A stretch of DNA of 64,000 nt, taken from NCBI GenBank assembly GCA_027494015.1, contig JAOSJP010000002.1, positions 62,001 through 126,000 on the forward strand, written 5' to 3'. Origin of the DNA: Anaerolineae bacterium. Its GTDB lineage: Bacteria; Chloroflexota; Anaerolineae; Aggregatilineales; Aggregatilineaceae. Numbering within the stretch: the stretch's first letter is position 1; the number at the start of each line of letters is the position of its first letter. The notes under the pieces were generated by a model. It had not been told where the DNA came from. It searched no databases and saw nothing but the letters and a program-made list of their open reading frames with translations. Position numbers and translations under genes: made by a program. Positions 7,000 to 15,632 of this stretch are shown here, one piece after another.

Positions 7000-8085
7000 T
7001 CACCCGACCATCACCCGGCCAATGGCTTGGGCCGCTTGCGCGTCCTGGCCCGGCAGGGCGTGGGCGTATATCTTCAGCGTGACGGCGGGGTTCGCATGAC
7101 CCAAGCGCGCACTCACTGCCGTCACGGGTACGCCGTCGGCAATCAAGAGACTGGCGTGTAGGTGCCGCAGTCCGTGCGGGGTGACGGCGGGCAGTCCCAG
7201 CCGCGCGCATTCGCGGCGGAGCGCGGCCTGTACCACGTCGTGACGCAGCGGCGCGCCCCGTCTGGCGCTGGTGAATACAAAGTCGCTGTCCCCGGCGCGG
7301 GCGCGCCATGCGTCCTGCTGAGCTTTCTGGCGCTGAAGGCCGTCAATGGCGACGGGCGGTAGCAGCACAGTGCGGACGGCGGCGGGCGTCTTGGGCGTAT
7401 TCACCACCACCTGGCCGTTCAGTCGGTGTAAGGTGCCCGTGACGGTGACGGCCACGCCCAGGCCCACGTCGTTCCAGGTCAGGGCCAACGCCTCACCCAG
7501 TCGCAGTCCGGTAGCGGCCAGCAGCAGCCAGAGGGGATGCAGCCAGTGGTCGGCGGTGCCTTCTAGGAATGTCTGAAGCTCGTCGTGTGTCCAGAGCACC
7601 CGGCTCTTTGGCTTGGGTACCGGCCTGAGCACCCGGTCGGCGGGGTTGGACGCCAGCCAGCGCCAGAGCACGGCCACGTCAAAGGCGCGGTGCAGAATGA
7701 CGTGTACGCGCTGGCCTACGGCGGGCGTGAGGCCAGCGTACAGGCGTTGTAGCTGGTCAGGGGTGACCTTCTCAAGGCGCACGTCACCCAGAGGGGTGCG
7801 GGCATACTTCTCGAAAAACCAGCGGTATTGGGCGGCGGTCGTGGGCTTCAAGTCGGGCGCGCTGGTCAGCCAGGCGTCTACGAGGTCGGCGACGGTGCGC
7901 TTGCCGGGCGTGGGCAATGCGCCGTCGGCGTCAGCTTGCCGCCGCAATTCGCGCAGCTTGTCGCGCACCTCACGTTCCGATTTGCCGTAGACGGTGCGAC
8001 GGGTGCCATTGACCATGAGCGCGGCCTGCCAGCGCCCGTCACGGCGTTGGAAAACAGTCCCCTCACCACTCGCTTTCTTGGGCAT
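7000..8085 (-). CDS. Tyrosine site-specific integrase
   Basis: A 361-residue integrase. An N-terminal AP2-like arm-binding strand region (GTVFQRRDGRWQAALMVNG) is followed by a SAM-like core-binding domain (about 60-145) and the catalytic domain. The catalytic domain holds Arg in ATGLRLGEAL, His-x-x-Arg in HGLRHLHASL, His in LGHANP and the nucleophile Tyr in TLKIYAHA, so it is probably active. The ATG at 8085 follows a perfect AGGAGG (8098-8093); a longer frame to 8349 is rejected. Position at the chromosomal edge of the element is typical. Two 11-bp tandem repeats just upstream may regulate it. Confidence 0.92.
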   Translation of the reverse strand: MPKKASGEGTVFQRRDGRWQAALMVNGTRRTVYGKSEREVRDKLRELRRQADADGALPTPGKRTVADLVDAWLTSAPDLKPTTAAQYRWFFEKYARTPLGDVRLEKVTPDQLQRLYAGLTPAVGQRVHVILHRAFDVAVLWRWLASNPADRVLRPVPKPKSRVLWTHDELQTFLEGTADHWLHPLWLLLAATGLRLGEALALTWNDVGLGVAVTVTGTLHRLNGQVVVNTPKTPAAVRTVLLPPVAIDGLQRQKAQQDAWRARAGDSDFVFTSARRGAPLRHDVVQAALRRECARLGLPAVTPHGLRHLHASLLIADGVPVTAVSARLGHANPAVTLKIYAHALPGQDAQAAQAIGRVMVG

Positions 8086-8106
8086 GGTTTGACCTCCTGC
8101 CGTTGG

Positions 8107-8128
8107 CATTGCTGTAACATTGCTGTAA
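8107..8128. repeat. Tandem 11-bp repeat upstream of integrase
   Basis: CATTGCTGTAA occurs twice head to tail at 8107-8117 and 8118-8128, about 10 nt upstream of the integrase ribosome-binding site. Directly repeated 11-bp units suit a repressor operator or an integrase arm site. Confidence 0.5.
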
Positions 8129-8298
8129 AATACCCGGCGGGGTTGGCTCTGCGCGTCGTTCTGAGGGGAAGCCACGTCTACGACGAGGCCGAGAACCGGC
8201 TGCACGTGCAGAAAGCAGTGATGGCGCTGACCATGCGCTGAGCGCGTGGAACAGAGCGCACGAGTTTGTTCTGTAGTGTATTGGCGTATATTGTATAC

Positions 8299-8335
8299 GA
8301 GCCGATCAGCCGCACGTGTGGGGTGGTCGGCTCTC
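8299..8335 (+). terminator. Hairpin at element/chromosome boundary
   Basis: GAGCCGA (8299-8305) pairs with TCGGCTC (8327-8333), and the stem extends inward with one mismatch and one G-T pair. A weak pyrimidine tract (TCGTTCCTTT) follows. A short palindrome GTATA-TTG-TATAC sits just before it (8286-8298). It may end transcription toward the carbamate kinase gene, or belong to the attachment region; both are tentative. Confidence 0.35.
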
Positions 8336-8387
8336 GTTCCTTTATCCATCGTCAGCGCGCATTACTGAGTTCAACAGCGAGGCTATA

Positions 8388-9341
8388 ATGCCATCTGCAG
8401 GTACTGCTGTCATTGCCTTCGGCGGCAACTCTCTGATTCTTGATAAGAATAGGCCCGGAATGGAATACCAATGGCAGGCTGTGTACGAGACTGCCAGACA
8501 TATTGTGGACATGATTCGCGATGGCTGGCGCGTGGTGATCACGCACGGCAACGGGCCGCAGGTGGGGTTCATCCTGCGCCGCAACGAGCTGGCCAACAAG
8601 GTTGAGGGCATTCACATGACGCCGATGGATGTCATCGGCGCGGACACCCAGGGCAGCATCGGCTACATGATGCAGCAAGCCCTGGACAACCAGCTGCGGG
8701 CAGCGGGCATCCGGCGCGGCGTGGTCACCGTGGTGACGCAGACGCTGGTGGACCGCAGCGATCCGGCCTTCCAGAACCCCAACAAGCCCATTGGTGGCTT
8801 CATGACGGAGGAAGAAGGCAAGCGCTTCAGCGACGAGGGCTGGACGGTGGTCGAGGATGCCGGGCGCGGCTATCGCCGCGTCGTGGCGTCGCCCATCCCC
8901 GTTGAGATCATCGAACTGGATGCGATCAACGCCCTGGTTGAGAAGGACTTCGTGGTGATCTGCACCGGCGGCGGCGGCATCCCCGTCATCCGCGACGAAG
9001 AGGGCAACCTGAAGGGCGTGAACGCCGTCATTGACAAGGATCGCGGCACGGCGCTGCTGGCCAAAGGTCTGAAGGCCGACCTGTTCCTGATCTCCACCGC
9101 CGTCGAGAAAGTGGCGCTCAACTTCGGCATGCCCGACCAGAAAACCCTCGATGTGATGACGCTGGCTGAGGCCCGGCAGTACATGGCTGAGGGCCATTTC
9201 AAGCCGGGCAGCATGGGGCCTAAGATTGAGGCGATCATCAACTTCCTGGAGAGCGGCGGCCCGCTGGCCATCATCACCAACCCGGAGAACGTGGCGCGGG
9301 CGCTGCATGGTGAAACAGGCACGCGCGTCGTGCCCGCCTGA
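8388..9341 (+). CDS. arcC: Carbamate kinase
   Basis: A 317-residue amino-acid-kinase-fold enzyme of normal length, making ATP from carbamoyl phosphate and ADP in the cytoplasm. Family marks include the N-terminal AFGGNSL strand-loop, THGNGPQVG, ADTQGSIGYMMQQ, and the nucleotide-binding CTGGGGIPV and AVIDKD segments. I chose ATG 8388 (GAGG 6 nt upstream, homologous start). No arginine deiminase or ornithine carbamoyltransferase is nearby. In the yge/yqe purine clusters the equivalent gene (YqeA) conserves energy from carbamoyl groups released by ureido compounds. The downstream genes here support the same role. Confidence 0.93.
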   Translation: MPSAGTAVIAFGGNSLILDKNRPGMEYQWQAVYETARHIVDMIRDGWRVVITHGNGPQVGFILRRNELANKVEGIHMTPMDVIGADTQGSIGYMMQQALDNQLRAAGIRRGVVTVVTQTLVDRSDPAFQNPNKPIGGFMTEEEGKRFSDEGWTVVEDAGRGYRRVVASPIPVEIIELDAINALVEKDFVVICTGGGGIPVIRDEEGNLKGVNAVIDKDRGTALLAKGLKADLFLISTAVEKVALNFGMPDQKTLDVMTLAEARQYMAEGHFKPGSMGPKIEAIINFLESGGPLAIITNPENVARALHGETGTRVVPA

Positions 9342-9439
9342 GGCGGGAGAGTTCCCCCGCGAGCGGCGATCCCACGATGGCCGGTTGTACTGATCGCTGT
9401 CTGCTGATGGCTGAGGGCTATTCTCATGGGAGCAGCTTG

Positions 9440-10699
9440 ATGTTCGTCTCTGAACTGCGCTGCGCGATCTGCGGGCGTACCTACGCCCCGGACGAGGTCG
9501 CATACACCTGCCCGCACTGCGGGCCGGCGGGCACGCTGGATGTGCTCTACGATATCGGGGCGCTGGCGGCGGCAGTGTCGCGCGAGGACATCGCGCGCAG
9601 CGCCGACCCGACGCTGTGGCGCTATCGCCCGCTGTTGCCGCTGCCGCTTGAGGCGGCGGTGCCGCCGCTGGCAGTGGGTGGCACGCCGCTCTACGCTGCG
9701 CCGCGCCTGGCAGCAGACCTGGGCCTGGCTCAGGTCTGGATCAAGGATGATGGACGCAACCCGACCGGCTCGCTCAAGGACCGGGCGAGCGCGGTCGTGG
9801 TGGCGCGGGCAATGGCTCAGGGCATCAAGGTGGTGACCACGGCCAGCACGGGCAACGCGGCGGCGGCCCTGGCCGGTCTGGCGGCCAGCGTGGGGCTGCC
9901 CGCCGTGATCTTCGTGCCGGCGTCCGCCCCCGAAGCCAAGATCGCCCAGTTGCTCACCTATGGTGCGCACGTGCTGCTGGTGCAGGGCAATTACGACAAC
10001 GCCTTCGACCTGGCCGTGGAAGCCGCCGAGCGTTACGGCTGGTACAACCGCAATACGGGCATGAATCCGTACACGGTCGAGGGTAAGAAGACCGTCGCCT
10101 ACGAGATCGCCGAACAGCTTGGCTGGCAGGCCCCGGATGTGATCGTGCTGAGCGTGGGCGATGGCAATATCATCAGCGGCGTGCACAAGGGCTTCAGCGA
10201 CCTGCTGGCTCTGGGCTGGATCGGGCATATGCCGCGCCTGATCGGCGTGCAGGCGGACGGCAGCGCGGCGTGCTACCAGGCGTGGAAGACGGGCGCAGAC
10301 CCGGCGACCATGCTGCCTATCGCGTCGCACACCGTCGCTGACAGCATCGCCGCCGACCTGCCGCGCGACCGGGTGCGCGCCGTGCGCGCCGTGCGCGAGA
10401 CGGGTGGGGCGTTTGTCTCTGTCCCGGACGACGCGATTCTGGCGGGCATTCCTGTGCTGGCACGGCTGAGCGGTGTCTTCGCGGAGCCTGCGGCTGCGGC
10501 GACCTATGCGGGGGTGCGCGCGGCGCTCGCTGAGGGGCACATCCAGCCAAGCGAGCGCGTGGTGCTGTTGGTCACAGGCAACGGTCTGAAGGACATCAAG
10601 AGCGCGATGCGCGTGGCGGGGGCCGGTCACCCCGTGGCCCCGGACATCGCCGAAGTGGAGAGAGTGCGCCAGGCGCTCGGCCTGCCGACGTTCCGTTGA
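9440..10699 (+). CDS. thrC: Threonine-synthase-like PLP enzyme
   Basis: A 419-residue fold-type II PLP enzyme. An N-terminal zinc ribbon (C8, C11, C24, C27) is followed by the PLP-lysine motif GSLKDR (K113), the phosphate-binding TASTGNAAAA loop and the VLSVGDGNIISG segment. This architecture is that of bacterial and archaeal threonine synthases, which convert O-phosphohomoserine to threonine. ATG 9440 follows GGGAG. No other threonine genes are near. In this catabolic setting it might instead act on a diamino or ureido acid, as diaminopropionate ammonia-lyase does in related clusters; that is inference. Confidence 0.8.
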   Translation: MFVSELRCAICGRTYAPDEVAYTCPHCGPAGTLDVLYDIGALAAAVSREDIARSADPTLWRYRPLLPLPLEAAVPPLAVGGTPLYAAPRLAADLGLAQVWIKDDGRNPTGSLKDRASAVVVARAMAQGIKVVTTASTGNAAAALAGLAASVGLPAVIFVPASAPEAKIAQLLTYGAHVLLVQGNYDNAFDLAVEAAERYGWYNRNTGMNPYTVEGKKTVAYEIAEQLGWQAPDVIVLSVGDGNIISGVHKGFSDLLALGWIGHMPRLIGVQADGSAACYQAWKTGADPATMLPIASHTVADSIAADLPRDRVRAVRAVRETGGAFVSVPDDAILAGIPVLARLSGVFAEPAAAATYAGVRAALAEGHIQPSERVVLLVTGNGLKDIKSAMRVAGAGHPVAPDIAEVERVRQALGLPTFR

Positions 10700-10775
10700 G
10701 GCTGATGCGGGTCGCGTCGGGCCGAGCAACCGGGTACAATGGGATCAGGTTGCGGCGCAGGACAATGGGAGGCCA

Positions 10776-11774
10776 ATGGGCACACATCCGGTGATCTCTG
10801 TCGTGGCTCCGGTCTATAACGAAGAGCCGATCATTGACGAGCTGTACCGGCGACTGGTCGAGGTGCTGGACAGCACCGGCGAGACCTGGGAGCTGGTGAT
10901 GGTCAACGATGGCAGCTTCGACGGCTCTGCCGCGAAGATGCGCGCGCTGGTCGAGCGCGATCCGCGCGTGCGCGTGGTCAACTTCGCGCGCAACTTCGGC
11001 CACCAGAACGCGGTCACCGCCGGGCTGGATCACGCGCATGGGGACGCGGTGATCGTCATTGACGCCGATTTGCAGGACCCCCCGGAGGTGATCCTCGAAC
11101 TCCTGGCGAAGTGGCGCGAGGGATACCACGTGGTCTATGCTGTGCGCTCGGAGCGCATGGGCGAGTCGTGGTTCAAGAAGTTCACGGCCAAGCTCTTCTA
11201 CCGCCTGATCTATCGCATCACCGACGTGGATATCCCGGTGGACACCGGCGATTTTCGTCTGATGGATCGCCAGATGGTCAATGCGCTGAACGCCATGCGC
11301 GAGCACAACCGTTTCATTCGCGGGCTGACAAGCTGGGTTGGCTTCCGGCAGACGGGCGTCTACTACGTGCGCCAGGAGCGATTCGCCGGCGAGACCAAGT
11401 ACCCGCTGAAGAAGATGATGCGCTTTGCGCTGGACGCGATCACGGGCTTCTCGTACTTCCCGCTGCAGGTGGCCATCTACGCCAGCCTGGTATTGGCGCT
11501 GATCGCGGTGCTGGCTGTTCCCCTGGTAGCCGTTCTGCGCCTGACGAGCAGCAATATCCAGTTCCAGGGGCAGGCGACCACGCTGATCGTCGTGCTGCTG
11601 GTCAGCTCCTTCCAGTTATTCTTCTTCTTCATCATGGGCCAGTACATTGCGCGCATCTACGATGAAGTGCGGCGCAGGCCGCTGTACGTGGTTGCCGATC
11701 TGTGGGAGAGGCCGCCGGACGAGAGGCCAGAGGGGGCAGCCTCTGCGCCAGATGAGCATGAGCAGGGTCGTTAG
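10776..11774 (+). CDS. GT2 glycosyltransferase, polyprenyl-phosphate type
   Basis: A 332-residue membrane glycosyltransferase of the DPM/GtrB/ArnC group. The GT2 domain (1-230) shows VVAPVYNEEP, VNDGSFDGS, ARNFGHQNAV and the DxD motif IDADLQDPPE. Two C-terminal transmembrane segments (about 230-255 and 265-290) follow, then a short charged tail. Members move a sugar from an NDP-sugar to undecaprenyl phosphate. ATG 10776 has GGGAGG upstream. Its link to the surrounding catabolic genes is not obvious; the next small gene starts 18 nt downstream. Confidence 0.88.
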   Translation: MGTHPVISVVAPVYNEEPIIDELYRRLVEVLDSTGETWELVMVNDGSFDGSAAKMRALVERDPRVRVVNFARNFGHQNAVTAGLDHAHGDAVIVIDADLQDPPEVILELLAKWREGYHVVYAVRSERMGESWFKKFTAKLFYRLIYRITDVDIPVDTGDFRLMDRQMVNALNAMREHNRFIRGLTSWVGFRQTGVYYVRQERFAGETKYPLKKMMRFALDAITGFSYFPLQVAIYASLVLALIAVLAVPLVAVLRLTSSNIQFQGQATTLIVVLLVSSFQLFFFFIMGQYIARIYDEVRRRPLYVVADLWERPPDERPEGAASAPDEHEQGR

Positions 11775-11792
11775 CGTGGGAGAGGTGTGCGG

Positions 11793-12053
11793 GTGAGCGG
11801 GAGCGTGCCGCCAGGAGGCAAGGGGAAGCCCGCCGATGTGGAGCGGGTGCAGGAGTACCAGCGGCTGGTGCTGGAGTATGAGGCGCTGGACGAGGAGATT
11901 GACGCGCTGATCGCCCGGCATCACGGCGCGACGGAGCACATGCCCGACGAAGCATACCAGCGCTACCGTGAGCTAGCCAACCATCGTGATTACGTCTACA
12001 ACCAGATGAAGCGCCTGGAGCGCGAGATATTTCCAGATGATGAGATATCCTGA
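11793..12053 (+). CDS. Small helical coiled-coil protein
   Basis: An 86-residue soluble protein, almost wholly helical with acidic/hydrophobic heptads (RLVLEYEALDEEIDALIARH and REFLANHRDYVY-like segments). I chose GTG 11793, because GGGAGAGG lies 7 nt upstream; the GTG at 11787 is too close to it. It closely follows the glycosyltransferase gene and probably shares its message. No family is recognised. Confidence 0.5.
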   Translation: MSGSVPPGGKGKPADVERVQEYQRLVLEYEALDEEIDALIARHHGATEHMPDEAYQRYRELANHRDYVYNQMKRLEREIFPDDEIS

Positions 12054-12159
12054 GCCTGGTCTCCTGGCTCGCCGCGAACGCTCGTGGCGCGCAGGTTTCA
12101 CTTGACGGCTTTTTGGGGGAGCACCGCTTACCTAATTCAATCTGACAGGAGTCTGCACC

Positions 12160-13563
12160 GTGGAAGAACGAAAGCTGATCACCGGCCCGACCTTTGAAGA
12201 GATGCTGCGCCCACATCTGATTGACCCAGAGATTCGGGCCAGGGCGCACGAAGCGCGAACGACCGATCCCCTGGCGTCCATCAACCTCTTCAATATCTCG
12301 TGGCGCGACATCACCGACAAAATCCAGTACGCCGTGCTCCCCCCGCAGCTCACGGGGGTTGACACGCCCATCGCCGTGCTGACGAGCACGCACTTCCCGA
12401 CTCGCAGCCACAAGGTGGGCGCGACGTATTCCGTGCTGCTGGAAAAAGAGCTGTTCGGCGATGTAGACCCCTGGAAGCACACGCTGATCTGGCCCTCGAC
12501 GGGCAATTACGGCATTGGCGGAGCCTATGTTGCGGGGCGCATGGGCTGCAAGAGCATCGTCATTCTGCCGGAAGAAATGAGCAAAGAGCGCTTTGACCTG
12601 ATCGAAGAGTACGGCGCGCGGGCGATTGCCACGCCGGGCAGCGAGAGCAACGTCAAGGAAATCTACGATAAGGTCAAGGAACTGCTGGCCTCCGACTCGA
12701 ACATGCGCAATCTGAACCAGTTCGAGGTCATGGGCAACTACCGCTTCCATTACTATGTGACCGGCAATACGATCATTGACCTGGCGCGCGAACTGGCCGC
12801 GCAGGGCATTGGCAGCGGCAAGGTGTCGGCCTACGTGTCGGCGATGGGCAGCGCGGGGACCATCGCGGCGGGCGACCGGCTGAAGCAGCAGTGGCACGAT
12901 CACAAGATCGTCGGCCTGGAGCCGGTGCAGTGCCCCACGCTGGCGCTCAACGGCTACGGCGGTCACGACATCCAGGGCATCGGCGACAAGCATGTGACCT
13001 GGATTCACAACGTCAGCAACATGGACGCGATCATGCTGATTGACGACATCGAGAGTAAGCTGGCGCTGCAACTCTTCGCCGACGAGGGCGGCCTGAAGGC
13101 GCTGGTGGATCACTTTGGGGTTGCGCAAGAGATGGTGGACTACCTCAAGACGCGGCTGGGCATCAGCAGCCTGTGCAACATCTTCGGCGCGATCAAGACG
13201 GCCAGGTATTATGGCCTGGGCAAAGACGACCTGGTGGTCACGGTGGCGACCGACGGGATGGATCGCTACGGCAGCGTGATGGAAGCGATGCGCCGCGATT
13301 ACGGCGTTGTGGATGAGACCGAGGCCATCGCCCGCGTGCGCAGCCTCTTCCACGGCCTGCGCACGGATTACGTGTGGGAAGGCAACGGGGAGAACCGCGC
13401 CCGCTGGCACAACCTGAAGTACTACACCTGGGTCGAGCAGCAGGGCAAAACGGTGGAAGAACTCGACGCCCAGAAAGACCCGGCCTGGTGGGAAGCCGAG
13501 CAGGCGTTCGTCAAGGACATTGACGCGAAGCTGCTGGAGTACCGGCGGACGGGCAGAATTTGA
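12160..13563 (+). CDS. PLP fold-II enzyme, cysteine-synthase-like, substrate unknown
   Basis: A 467-residue PLP enzyme. The probable PLP lysine is K85 in PTRSHKVGATYSV, the phosphate/cofactor loop is WPSTGNYGIGGAYV, and a second glycine-rich strand reads YVSAMGSAGTIAAGD. It is longer than O-acetylserine sulfhydrylases (about 310), with about 100 extra C-terminal residues rich in Trp and Glu. GTG 12160 follows AGGAG. It lies 14 nt upstream of an unknown gene and close to ssnA. In related purine clusters the PLP position is held by diaminopropionate ammonia-lyase, so it may deaminate or cleave a C2-C4 amino acid product. The exact reaction is unresolved. Confidence 0.75.
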   Translation: MEERKLITGPTFEEMLRPHLIDPEIRARAHEARTTDPLASINLFNISWRDITDKIQYAVLPPQLTGVDTPIAVLTSTHFPTRSHKVGATYSVLLEKELFGDVDPWKHTLIWPSTGNYGIGGAYVAGRMGCKSIVILPEEMSKERFDLIEEYGARAIATPGSESNVKEIYDKVKELLASDSNMRNLNQFEVMGNYRFHYYVTGNTIIDLARELAAQGIGSGKVSAYVSAMGSAGTIAAGDRLKQQWHDHKIVGLEPVQCPTLALNGYGGHDIQGIGDKHVTWIHNVSNMDAIMLIDDIESKLALQLFADEGGLKALVDHFGVAQEMVDYLKTRLGISSLCNIFGAIKTARYYGLGKDDLVVTVATDGMDRYGSVMEAMRRDYGVVDETEAIARVRSLFHGLRTDYVWEGNGENRARWHNLKYYTWVEQQGKTVEELDAQKDPAWWEAEQAFVKDIDAKLLEYRRTGRI

Positions 13564-13576
13564 GCGGGAGAGGTGG

Positions 13577-14254
13577 ATGTACCCCGAAGACCGCGTTCTG
13601 GTTGGCGTCATCAACCGCAAGCGCGACTTCGACATGGCGCAGACCCAGCACTGGTATCGCGTGCCGCAAGGCCAGGCCGCGCAAGGCATCTACGCCGAGT
13701 ACATCGCTTTCTTCTTCAGCCGCGCCTTTGGGGAACTGAACGGCGCTGTCCACTACTATGCACGGCGCACGGGGCTGGAGCTGGCTTGCCGCCGCGACCT
13801 GCTGCCGGACGAGCCGGCTCACCCCCGCGCCGATGCGCTGTATCACAAGCTGCAATTCGGCGAGCTGCGGCGTAAAGACCCGCCCATCGCCAACAGCGAT
13901 CGGCGGGTGGTGACCTTCATCCACACAACCTGGGACCGTTTCTCACAGGCGCGCGATCTATCTGACCTGTATTCCGACGCGGATGCCTTTGTGGATCGCG
14001 TGTTCCACGCGCTTGAGCGACAGGGCGTCCGCGCGGAGCGGCGCTGGGTTATCGAGTCCCGCCCAGAGAGCAGGAGCGCGATGCTGGTCATCCGCTGTGC
14101 CGATGGGATGGTCACTGCCTCGACAGGATCGCACGACGAGCACGCAATTGCTTTGCCGGTCTCCGGCGGGCCGGGCGCACTGCAGGAGACCGTGGCGACG
14201 ATTCTGGATGCAGTCAGAAAGCACGGCGGGCTGCCTGCGGGCCGCTGCCGTTAG
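13577..14254 (+). CDS. Unknown protein paired with PLP enzyme
   Basis: A 225-residue soluble protein. The N-terminal part reads YPEDRVLVGVINRKRDFDMA and is followed by an aromatic helix region (EYIAFFFSRAFGELNGAVHYYARRT). The C-terminal half looks alpha/beta, with a conserved-looking TFIHTTWDRFSQARDL segment. No metal-binding or nucleotide motif is clear. ATG 13577 follows GGGAGAGG and is only 14 nt past the PLP gene; ssnA begins 20 nt after its stop. The tight spacing argues for a role in the same pathway, perhaps as a partner or binding subunit. Confidence 0.65.
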   Translation: MYPEDRVLVGVINRKRDFDMAQTQHWYRVPQGQAAQGIYAEYIAFFFSRAFGELNGAVHYYARRTGLELACRRDLLPDEPAHPRADALYHKLQFGELRRKDPPIANSDRRVVTFIHTTWDRFSQARDLSDLYSDADAFVDRVFHALERQGVRAERRWVIESRPESRSAMLVIRCADGMVTASTGSHDEHAIALPVSGGPGALQETVATILDAVRKHGGLPAGRCR

Positions 14255-14273
14255 CGAACAAGGGAAGAATGCT

Positions 14274-15632
14274 ATGGCTCTGCTAATCACCAATGCAATC
14301 GTTGTTACCTGGGAGACGCCGAACCGCGTGATCGAGGGTGGCGCTGTCCTGATTGACGGTGACACGATCCGTGAAGTGGGCGAGACAGTCGTGCTCGCGG
14401 CCCGGCATCCCGCTGCCGAGCGCCTCGATGCGCGCGGGCAGTTGGTCATGCCCGGCGGAATCTGCGCGCACACGCACTTCTACGGTGCGTATTCGCGCGG
14501 CATGGGCATTCCAGGGCCAGCGCCCAGGAACTTCCCCGAAATCCTGGAGCGGCTGTGGTGGCCGCTCGATAAGTCGCTGGACCGGGAAGCGGTGCGTTTC
14601 AGCGCGCTGGTCTGCCTGGTAGACGCGATCAAGCACGGCACGACGACGCTGATCGATCATCACGCCAGCCCCAACTTCATTGAGGGCAGCCTGGATGTGA
14701 TCGCCGACGCGGTGGAAGAGGCCGGGCTGCGCGCGGTGCTGTGCTACGAAGTGACCGATCGCGACGGACCGGACAAGGCGCGGGCGGGCATCGCCGAGAA
14801 CGTGCGTTTTCTGCGCGCCGCGCGGGCGCGCTCGCTGGTCGCGGCGACGTTCGGGCTGCACGCCAGCCTGACGCTGTCCGACGAGACGCTGCGGGCCTGC
14901 GTGGATGCGGCCAGCGGGCTGGACACGGGCTTCCACATTCACGTGGCCGAGCACGAGGCCGACGAGGAGGACAGCCTGCGCAAGACGGGCAAGCGCGTCG
15001 TCGAGCGGCTGGACTCCTTCGGCATCCTGGGGCCGCAGACCATCGTCGCCCACGCGGTGCACGTCAATGCTGCCGAGCGCGCCATCCTCAGGGACACGCA
15101 GACGTGGGTCTCGCACCAGCCGCGCTCGAACATGAACAACGCCGTTGGCGCTGCCGCGCTCGATGCCATGTTCGACGAGGGGATTGCCCTGGCGCTGGGC
15201 AACGATGGCTTCAGCAACAATATGTGGGCCGAGTGGAAGGCGGCTTACCTGCTGCACAAGGTGGCCAACCGCGATCCGCGCCTGGCCCCTGGCGACAGGA
15301 TCGCCCAGATCGCTACGGCCAACAACGCGCGCCTGGCGTCGTCGTTCTTCCCGCACCAGGTGGGGGCGCTCGTGCCCGGCGCGGCGGCGGATGTGATCCT
15401 GGTGGACTACCACCCGTTCACGCCGCTCAGCGCGGGCAATCTGCCCTGGCACATCCTGTTTGGCTTCGAGTCCTCGATGGTGACGACGACCATCGTGGCG
15501 GGCAAGGTGCTGATGCGCGACCGGGCGCTGCTCACCCTGGACGAGGGCGCGATTGCAGCGGCGGCGCGGGCGCACGCTCCCCAGGTCTGGGAGCGCTATA
15601 ATCACTATGTCCAGCAGGTACTCGCGCAGTGA
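14274..15632 (+). CDS. ssnA: SsnA-like metal-dependent amidohydrolase
   Basis: A 452-residue amidohydrolase (TIM barrel) of the SsnA/chlorohydrolase type. Metal ligands are visible: HTH in GGICAHTHFYGAYSRG, His in FHIHVAEH, His in IVAHAVHV and Asp in ALGNDGFSNN. Such enzymes hydrolyse amidine or amide bonds in nitrogen heterocycles. In the yge/yqe clusters SsnA accompanies selenium-dependent molybdenum hydroxylases and acts in anaerobic purine breakdown. ATG 14274 follows AAGGGAAG; a longer frame from 13983 overlaps the previous gene and is rejected. Its stop overlaps the GTG of the F420 reductase gene (GTGA). Confidence 0.88.
   Translation: MALLITNAIVVTWETPNRVIEGGAVLIDGDTIREVGETVVLAARHPAAERLDARGQLVMPGGICAHTHFYGAYSRGMGIPGPAPRNFPEILERLWWPLDKSLDREAVRFSALVCLVDAIKHGTTTLIDHHASPNFIEGSLDVIADAVEEAGLRAVLCYEVTDRDGPDKARAGIAENVRFLRAARARSLVAATFGLHASLTLSDETLRACVDAASGLDTGFHIHVAEHEADEEDSLRKTGKRVVERLDSFGILGPQTIVAHAVHVNAAERAILRDTQTWVSHQPRSNMNNAVGAAALDAMFDEGIALALGNDGFSNNMWAEWKAAYLLHKVANRDPRLAPGDRIAQIATANNARLASSFFPHQVGALVPGAAADVILVDYHPFTPLSAGNLPWHILFGFESSMVTTTIVAGKVLMRDRALLTLDEGAIAAAARAHAPQVWERYNHYVQQVLAQ

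Larger units (their letters stand above)
1..8290 (-). mobile_element. Integrated satellite/plasmid-like element
   Basis: All genes from about 388 to 8085 lie on the minus strand, several joined by 4-bp ATGA overlaps. They run from a complete tyrosine integrase at the chromosomal edge, through small DNA-binding proteins, to a P4/D5-type primase-helicase, a nuclease and a DUF5681-like protein. No capsid, portal, tail or large terminase gene is present, so I infer a phage satellite or integrative plasmid rather than a full prophage. The right edge must lie between the integrase start (8085) and the carbamate kinase gene (8388), but I could not define an attachment core. The left end is not visible, because the window opens with a low-complexity homopolymer stretch (1-41). 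Confidence 0.75.

Noticed and set aside
1..8290. Complete prophage.
   Set aside because: No capsid, portal, tail, lysis or large terminase gene is visible; the gene set is replication and integration only.
8230..8390. A tRNA gene serving as integrase attachment site.
   Set aside because: No cloverleaf or T-loop GGTTCGANNCC pattern is seen; the hairpin at 8299-8335 is a simple stem.
9440..10699. Firm call as diaminopropionate ammonia-lyase (YgeX).
   Set aside because: The zinc ribbon and GSLKDR motif fit threonine synthase better; the catabolic role is left as an inference.
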